DNA of 64,000 nt from Cryptomeria japonica (lineage: Eukaryota; Streptophyta; Pinopsida; Cupressales; Cupressaceae). The notes beneath the pieces were generated by a model, which was not told the DNA's origin, searched no databases, and saw nothing but the letters and a program-made list of their open reading frames with translations. Below are positions 57,072 to 64,000 of the stretch, one piece after another (the stretch's first letter is position 1; every line of letters begins with the position of its first letter). The stretch is taken from positions 762,915,648-762,979,647 of the forward strand of contig NC_081414.1 in assembly GCF_030272615.1 (NCBI RefSeq). Reading direction: 5' to 3'. Position numbers and translations under genes: made by a program.

Positions 57072-58452
57072 GCATTTCTCCTTGGATTTGTATGTTGGTG
57101 CATTGAGTATGGTCTGAGGTTTATTGATTTAGCATACCAATTTGTGTATTGGTTTCTAGCAACATCTGCATATGTCTTTTTGCCAATATCTTTGCCCACT
57201 GTGAATGTCTTCTTCTCTTCACCTTCCTTTTTAGAGGTGAATCAAATTTCCTTATCTGACATGTCTTTTCTTTTTGAACTTTGACCTTTTAGAAATCCTA
57301 AACCACCGATATCTTTGGACTACTTCTGTTTGCTTAGCATTTTGTCCAAGGCTTCAGTGCTACCTTCATACTTGCTTCTCACTTTTATTTCTTCCTGACT
57401 TTTCTCCAAATCCTTTCAGAGTTTCACTACTTCTGCTTCTAGATTCTCATGTTCTTTTTCCTTTTCACTCAGACTTGTATCAGTGACTTCACACATCCTC
57501 TTGGCCTCTTCCATCTGAAGTTTTAGATCTGCAAGTTTTTTGAGACTCTTCAAGAGATTTTTTCCAGCAACTCTTGTTCTTCAGCTGCAACCCTTTTTAC
57601 CTTCTTCAAATCTCTTCTTTTTTTCTTTAGCTCATCAAAGGCACTAATGAGTTCTTCTTCAAGATCTACTTCACCTTCTTGCTCTTCCTCTTTTGCTTCT
57701 TCAGGTCCTGGTACCTCTTGAGCCATAAAGAGGTTCTCTTATTTCATCGTCAATGCAACCGTCATCTAAGGCACTTTCCTCATCTATGGTATCATATTCA
57801 TGTGTGAAAAGACTACTCTGCCTTCGGTAGCCTTTCCTACCATGTCAGTACCAACAATCCTCATCTCATAAGTAGTTAGGGAGCGATACAACTCATCCAT
57901 TGTGAAGAATTTCAGATCTTTTGCTTCTTCTATTGTTGAGACCTTTGTATCATACTTAGATGTAAGGGATCTAAGTACTTTCTTTACTACAACCTCATCT
58001 TTTATTTCTTCTCCATGCCCTCTAATGGTGTTTGTTGTTTCATCAATCCTTTGGAGATAGTCAATAATCTTCTCTTCCTCTTTCATATTCAATCCCTCAA
58101 GTTGTGCTCTCAAAGTCTGCAACTTGGCTTCCTTGACTTTAGCATCACCTTCAAAAATATTCTGCAACTTATCCCAGGTTTCTTTTGCAGAAGAACAGTG
58201 CATGACTTTAGCAAACTCATTATCGAACAACTTGCTAAGAATGACATTCTTGGCTTTAGCATTATTTTCATATTCCTTCTTAGCATCTGGATCAGTAGGG
58301 GGATTATTAGGATCTGTATATCCATTTACAACCGACATCCATACATCACAACCTAGAGAGGACAAATAGGTTTCCATTCTTCTACTCTTAAAGGCATAGT
58401 TGATACCATCGAACATAGGAGCTTTTGAGGAGGCTGATTCATTTCTTGCCAT
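57072..58452 (-). pseudogene. Element A copy 3: Gag
   Basis: The minus-strand start is at 58452 (Met-Ala-Arg-Asn-Glu). The frame is open for 223 codons to 57784 and shows NYAF, ETYLSSLGCDVW, KETWDKLQNIFE, IDYLQRIDETTNTIRG and KVLRSLTSKYD. Near 57845 sequence is missing compared with copies 1 and 2 (the knuckle-proximal part). 57072-57740 then holds the coiled-coil, Lys-rich and YADVARNQYTNWYAK parts. This copy keeps the 57176-57485 stretch that was lost from copy 1 when element E inserted or later. Confidence 0.87.
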
Positions 58453-58511
58453 TGTGAACACTTGATAGGATCTACCCAATCTAGAGAATTCTTTTGATAA
58501 AATAGGGAGCA

Positions 58512-58525
58512 TGGCTCGGATAGCA
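58512..58525 (-). other. Primer binding site of element A copy 3 (degenerate)
   Basis: TGCTATCCGAGCC on the minus strand aligns with the Met-tRNA site of copy 2 with a few changes. It is recognised by position. Confidence 0.65.
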
Positions 58526-58527
58526 AT

Positions 58528-59391
58528 TGTTGGACACAATGGATCACTGAGAGGGGGGGTGAATCAGTGATTTAAACTCTTCTCTTTCAAAGAGGAGATA
58601 CCGGTAATATATATAAAATAAACCGAGTGTTAAACAGTAGCTCAAATAATGTGACCAAGGTGTGTGAAAGAATTTTCTACAATATTAATATACCACATGT
58701 ACAAGAATGCAACACACAACATGATATATATAAGAGGAAAACCCAATGTGGGAAAATCCTCAGTGAGAATGGCTACTAGAGACTATTGCTCCAATCCAGC
58801 CTCGCAATGAAACTCTAATTACAAAATTTAGGGCACCAACCCAAGGATCACCAACCCCTGATTTATGAGCACCAACTCAAAGGAGCACCAACCCCTGCAC
58901 AATTTATAGGCTACTACCTAAAGGAGCTACAACCCCTGCACTAAGCTACAACTTAATGAAAGAAATATAAAACTTAAATATAAAAATGAAATCACTGTTG
59001 CAAATGAAGTTTTTCAACCTTACAATATTCTCCTCTATTAGTTTCACCCTTATCGGTCTGTATTCTCTTCACCCACTCTGCAACTTGACTTTACTGATCA
59101 CCTTTCTCAATCCTCTCTCACAATGTCTTCCTCCACTTAACTCTCACTCAATCATTCTTAATCAGACACAACTTGTGCCAGTATATCACCTCTATGTTCA
59201 ATGCACTCTTCAAGGTTGTTCCTTATACCGGTTTGCTTTCCTTCACCTGTGAATCAATACTTTTCTCATAAACACTTTAAGTACTTTTTCTCTTTGGCTC
59301 TCATACAACAATATCACAATTGTCTTCTTACTGTATCAACATGATGCTCTGTCTTGAGCTCTCCTCTTTATCCCATGGTTTCCCGCCAAAA
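58528..59391 (-). repeat. LTR of element A, copy 3 (outer half missing)
   Basis: It matches 35285-36150 and stops at CCCGCCAAAA. About 840 bp of the LTR is missing and is replaced by a copia pol fragment. Confidence 0.83.
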
Positions 59392-60235
59392 CAACAACAA
59401 CAACAATATCTAGATTAACTGTCTCTACCAGAGCATTATCCTTTAAGATTTCAGTCTACATAAGTTTTGAAATAACATCCTGATCATCAATCTCATATCT
59501 GCATGCTCTGATTTGTTTTCTATTACATTCATCAACCTTCACATTTGCATTCTCCACTATCTTATTCAGCCTCTTATTGTAACACCAGTAGGATTTTCTT
59601 TGAGTGGAATAACCCAAGAAGATTCCTTCATCACATCTTGCATCAAACTTACATGTATATCCTCATCTCTTTTGATATAACATTTTCTTTCAAAAATTCT
59701 GAAATAACTAACTGTAGGAACATGACCAACCTACAACTCATAAGGAGTCTTACTCGAATGACCTCTTATACTCACCCAATTGAATGTATAAACAACAGTG
59801 CTAACAAATTCTCTCCAAAAGGTCTATGCAATATTTTATTCAATCAACATAGTCCTAGCAACATCCAAAGTGGTTATGTTCTTCCTTTCAACAACACCAT
59901 TCCGCTGAGGGGTTCTAGGAGAAGATAACTAACCTCTTATTCCATTCCTCTCACAAAATTTATCAAACTCATCAGATGTAAATTGTCCTCCTTTGGCAGA
60001 TCTCAGACACTTCAATTTCAACCTTGTCTCTATCTTCACCTTAGATTTGAATATGTTGAATTTCTCCATTGCTTCTGATTTCTCCCTTAGAAAGGTAACC
60101 CACATCATTCTAGAGTAGTCATCAATCAACAAAATGAAATATCTATCACCCTAGACACTTCTCACTCTTGTAGGACCACACAAGCTAGTATACACAAGTT
60201 CCAATAATTCATTAAATGAATGCAATTAGCTTTCC
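59392..60235 (-). pseudogene. Copia integrase core and linker fragment
   Basis: The minus strand reads from about 60235. LIDDYSRMMWVTFLREKSEAM carries the first catalytic Asp, with a SAKGGQFTSDEFDKFC stretch at the second site, where the Asp is lost. Then, in other frames, the C-terminal FxxR-like region aligns with element E 4020-4440 (landmarks: the plus-strand pieces TTCCTTCATCACAT and GTGGAATA). The linker towards RT ends in (CAA)n at 59391-59405. It may be pol of an A-like element, but RT is absent, so this is not proven. Confidence 0.78.
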
Positions 60236-60239
60236 CATT

Positions 60240-61740
60240 TGACATTCCTTTTCTGGAACAACTCTTGGGATGGATACCCTTGCATCCTTGATCAGTTTCC
60301 TAACCTTGGGAATATTTTCTAGAGGTTTTTGGAGGTAGGGTGGTCAAGGGTGAGTGACTTAAAGGTTGTTTATAGGTATGGGCGGTTGGAGTTGGAGCGG
60401 TGGAAGGCTCCTAAGGAGTGGTCGGTTGTTGAGATGGATGAAGAGTGTGCTGAGTTACATGGCATTCTGGTGAGTAGACATTGTAGTTCCCTCAAGGGTA
60501 GGGATGGAATTGCTTGGTTTCCTAATCCTAAGGGCCTCTTTACTATGGCTACTGGATAGCAAGAACTGTTGAACCAAATATTGGAGGGAAGAGAGGTGTA
60601 CTAGTGGAAACATGTGTGGAATAATTTTTCTTGGCTAAAGTGTAATTGCTTCGCTTGAAATTTAGCTTTGAATAGATGCCTAACTTGGGACAATATTTGC
60701 AAGTGAGGATTCTTGGGGCCTTCCATTTGTGCTTTATGTGGTAATGGAGAGAAAGATTCCTCACACCTGTTATTCAAAGGCCCCTTCTTGTTGCTTATAT
60801 GGAATTATTGGTGGGGGGTGTGGAAGCATCCTTGTGTTCATGCAGATTCTCTAGTGGAGTTTTGGAGCTGTTTAGGCAGGCCTCCTATCTTGTCCTCCTT
60901 CCTCTGGAATGTCTGGTATATTGGGCCCATTTTCATACTGTGGCAGATTTGGCTCAAGAGGAACAGGAGGATCTTTTATGAGGTCAGACTGTTAGTTTAG
61001 CAAATATGGAATAGAATCATTGTTATGATTTGGGAGATGGTGGAAGCTAAATGTGAGGTGAATTTTCCTTTGGATAGAGATGAGGCAGATATTCTGAGTA
61101 GGTTGGGTTTGCAGGAGTTGTCTCCCACCTCAACTTGTGTCAGGAGATGTAGATGTGCTATGAAGAGGGTTCAAAGGGTGGGAAGGTGGATGCCCCCTCA
61201 GGATGAGTTTATCAAGATTAACACTGATGGCTCCTCTAGGGGTAACCTAGGCCCTATTGGCATGAAGGGAGGCAATCTAATAAATTTATGGAGGGATTTG
61301 CAATTCTCTATGCCCTGAAGCATTCTTGGGAGTTATGATGAAGGAAGGTTATCTGGGAATAGGATTCACAAATTATTGTTAACTTGTTGATAGAGCAGAA
61401 GGTGATTGGGATTCATTGGCAGCTAGCAGGGATTGTTCAATAGATTCTTCAAATTAGTTCTTTGATGGAATAGGTGTCTTTCATCCATATTCCTCATGAA
61501 TGGAATAGAGAAGCTCATTGTTTGGCTAAGTGGGCCTCGAAACATGGTGATGATTGAAAAGTTGAAGGTTGGGAGAATCTTTCCTCGAATTACTGTCAAG
61601 ACTTGTAGAAGATTTTTGCTGAGGACATGGATATTTATGAAGTTGAATTATCTTTGGCTGGGTTTGTGGTTCATTTTTGGGGCCTTCGGGCTCTAGTTCT
61701 CTTTGTAATTCTTGTGTCTGATTTTCAATAATCTAAAAAC
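60240..61740 (+). pseudogene. LINE ORF2 3' end: zinc-binding region and RNase H
   Basis: The plus strand shows a LINE C-terminal part, independent of the one at 47390. It has a GIAWFPNPKGLFT stretch (60500-60545), then the RT zinc-binding region in 60713-61000 (CALCGNGEKDSSHLLF, ILWQIWLKRNRRIF). RNase H starts at about 61200 (FIKINTDGSSRGNLGPIG) and its end lies near 61490-61560 (HIPHEWNREAHCLAKWASKH). Stops and frameshifts occur in between. An A-rich stretch at 61727-61752 is a plausible poly(A) remnant. The 5' side is truncated. Confidence 0.83.
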
Positions 61741-63008
61741 AAAACAAAAAACCATTCACAAACTAAATTAGAGATGAAGCCAACAACAAAAGGCACTAAC
61801 ACAACAAAATGAATAAAACCAACCAACCACCAAAGGCATAAAGGGACAACCTACTAGGTAGAGGTATTGGCTTCCTGCCAATCCCTACATAAACTAAGAA
61901 GTTTTTCAAAGAAGAAATTATTTTTCTTTGAATCTTCAACATAATTAAGGGTATCAAAATCTAGAGTTTTCTTTACCATGAAAGTTGGGGGCTCCAATGT
62001 AGAAGGAGATAGAACATGTCGCTTATGCTTGGCTCTCTTCCTATCGATTTCATCTTGTATAGCTTTGAGAGAGGCTAAATTTTTTTTCACCATATCCTGA
62101 ATTCATTTTTCCATTTCCCTAATATTTCCCATTAGGAGCTCCTGGTTTTCTTTTAGTTCTAGAATAATTTTGTTCTCATTTTTTTGCATCATCTTCTCAT
62201 AGAGCTCATTCAATCTACCCTCCACTTTTTCCCAATTATCCAGCTTCTTGTCCATAACCCTTGCCACTTCCCAAACTTGTTCATCTCTAAAATCCTTAAC
62301 TCATTTATTCGCTCTCACCTCTATCTTTGTGACCACCTCTAGGGTATTATTTTTTCTAATTGCCACATCAATCTATGAGACAAACCATTTGGTAACAATT
62401 TCCTATATTTCCACATTCTTCTTTTGTTTTAAAATCATAGTTTCAGAATGCACCTCCTCAAAGGGCTCTTGATGAGAGGGAAAGGGGACCACCTCCTCAT
62501 GCATTGTAGGAGACCACTCAAATTATGAATCCATAGTAGATTCATAGTCCTCCACCTCCACTATTTTGCAGGTGGGGTAGGAGAGGGATTTTGCTTCACC
62601 TCTATGCTAGGGTATTTAAAATTGGGGATGAGTTTGGCCTTAGAGGTAGAACCAATAGCTAAGGTGTTTTAGTCATAGGGGCCCTAGAGATTTTAATTAC
62701 TATATTTGGGTCTGCTAGGGTATTAGAGGGCTTATAAAGGGACCCCCCTAAAGGGGAAAGAGTGAGATGAAAATTTTATAGCCTAAGGATTAAACCATGA
62801 TGAAGGGGTAGGCAACTCTTTGACTTAGATCTAGCAAAAAAACTGTGACAAAGATGAACAAACCTAGAAAGAAAAGTTCATGTGGAATCCATACCTTAGG
62901 TGGTTTAGCCTAGGAAATATTTGAGTGTTAAATATTTTATAACCACCATTGAGGATGAATAATTTGGTCAAAATAAGGATCACATCTTTCCATTTTCTAG
63001 GGAGCTCT
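61741..63008 (-). pseudogene. Unit U copy 3: unrecognised protein remnant, N-terminal part missing
   Basis: It aligns with 43060-44330 and 53010-54300. The open end 61854-62093 reads IDRKRAKHKRHVLSPSTLEP, then VKKTLDFDTLNYV and FFEKLLSLCRDWQEANTST stop. This is the clearest version of the U C-terminus. The coiled-coil and acidic parts lie upstream with stops. The copy ends at GGGAGCTC, so the LINE RNase H piece next to U in the other copies is absent here. Confidence 0.5.
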
Positions 63009-64000
63009 TAATGCAGGGGCACTTAGCAATTTTTGTTGAGTTTGTTACTAGGATGTTGGAATCATGTTTTTAGTTTTTTAAAAAGGTCAAGAGGCTATTG
63101 AGTGTGTGCTCAAGTGATTGTACAGGCCCTAAGAGTCTTTGTTTGGTCAATGTTGACATGTGAGCTCTGAAGGGTGCCAGGTAGAGAAATGAATAGGATA
63201 AGTTGTGTTTGGGTTAATTTAGATTAGTTGATATTGTTTTGATGTTGTTAAGGTCATATGAGTCATTTTAAAGTGACCACAGTTTACTTTGCAATATTTT
63301 CATACACCGGTGGCTAGTTGGTTGACACATTTAGTTATGAGCATATGTAACTACTCCAAGGCCAGTACAAGGCTTGGAAAGATCGAAGATAATCGGTTGT
63401 TGAAAGTCTAAAAGCAAATAGTTAAGTTTTGGTTTCCCAATTGGTGTGTTTTTCTAAGTTCTTGTTGTTGTTTGGAAGTTTGTATGGCCTGTATGGATTG
63501 ACACATCCAAGACAGGGTCATGTATTGTTAGACTGGTGTCTTACCTTCATTTATTTTTATTTGGATTCTTGAACTGTTTTAGTTTATGAATAAACTTAAT
63601 TTTGTTGCAAGTGGGTTCAAGAGCCCTAAAAACCAGGATTTTGAGAGCAAAATGGCTCCAACCTAACGTTCCATGGTGGACAACCACTCTGAAACCTTCT
63701 GGAATGTTAGGTTGTACTATATACTATTTTTTTTTTTTGGTTTTGAGTCAGGGGAATCTAAATCAATGATTTTCCACCACACCCTAGGCTTGGGACATTA
63801 AGTTGGAAAGCATTAGGAATCATGGATAACAAGCCCTAATAGGGTGAATCCGGTGGGTGAAGATGAAGTATGATTGTAGTGAAATTACATATGGAAGAAA
63901 AAACCCAAGACTATCATCAATTCACTCAAACAATCAGACCAATGAAGGAGTTTTTATCAATCACTATTTTTAAGCCCTAGAAAGCGGCAATTAGGCCTAG
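63009..64000. other. Unassigned sequence with one strong inverted repeat
   Basis: No coding frame, LTR pair or primer site was found. It contains an ACCGGT near 63306, a T run near 63730, and the 15-bp inverted repeat at 63659-63714. It may be part of an element cut by the window edge. Confidence 0.4.
63659..63714. repeat. Inverted repeat (15-bp arms, 26-base loop)
   Basis: CAACCTAACGTTCCA (63659-63673) pairs with TGGAATGTTAGGTTG (63700-63714) with one mismatch. A small GTGG/CCAC hairpin lies inside the loop at 63676-63687. Confidence 0.75.

Noticed and set aside
1-64000. tRNA genes suggested by TGGTATCAGAGC sites
   Set aside because: These are primer sites complementary to a tRNA 3' end, each next to an LTR. 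No cloverleaf sequence is present.
63050-64000. A solo LTR starting TGTTGG near the right edge
   Set aside because: No matching end, primer site or second copy is in the window, so it cannot be supported.

Overview
The window looks like a repeat-rich intergenic stretch of a large land-plant genome. The evidence is Ty1/copia elements primed by initiator-methionine tRNA (TGGTATCAGAGC primer sites), a Tat-like Ty3 gag element, plant-type LINEs that carry an RNase H domain, degenerate TTAGGG/TTTAGGG satellite DNA, and one F-box gene with plant features. A gymnosperm-type genome is plausible from the nesting and LTR style, but the sequence alone does not prove it. No prokaryotic gene, CRISPR array, tRNA or rRNA was found.

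Layout. 1-560 and 7665-8908 are the gag of a minus-strand copia element (A, copy 1). Another minus-strand copia element (E, about 565-7664) has inserted into it. The long LTR of A (8984-10684) meets a 1.05 kb spacer, then the LTR and gag of a plus-strand copia element (B, 11735-13625), so A and B face away from each other (5' ends together). A plus-strand copia element (C1, 13695-27577) follows. It is split by an 8.1 kb non-autonomous Ty3 element (D, 16014-24078) with a perfect 5-bp target duplication. A second C copy (C2, 27578-32866) sits in tandem and shares one LTR with C1. C2 is cut off in its RNase H domain and fused to a piece of gag B.

33466-39936 is a second copy of 7172-13625 (E-LTR piece, gag A, LTR A, spacer, LTR B, gag B). 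It is flanked on both sides, in opposite orientation, by the same satellite-associated sequence (33011-33465 and about 40440-40900). 40059-42370 is degenerate TTAGGG-type satellite. 42315-47107 and 52348-57071 are a direct 4.7-4.8 kb duplication holding a poorly known repeat unit (U), a LINE RNase H fragment and satellite. Between them lie a LINE RT fragment (47390-49230), AT-rich DNA, and the only likely host gene, an F-box gene (51217-52347, minus). The F-box gene's 5' end is cut at the duplication edge.

57072-59391 is a third A copy. Then come a minus-strand copia integrase fragment (59392-60235), a plus-strand LINE 3' end (60240-61740), a third U copy (61741-63008) and unassigned DNA.

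Almost every coding region is a decayed transposon gene with stops or frameshifts. The genes do not form a pathway; the biology here is nested insertion, tandem LTR recombination and segmental duplication. I saw no convincing new biological system. The items most worth checking are the three-copy U unit, the gag-protease-only element D with a motif shared by its LTRs and leader, the head-to-head A/B module, and the recombination junctions.
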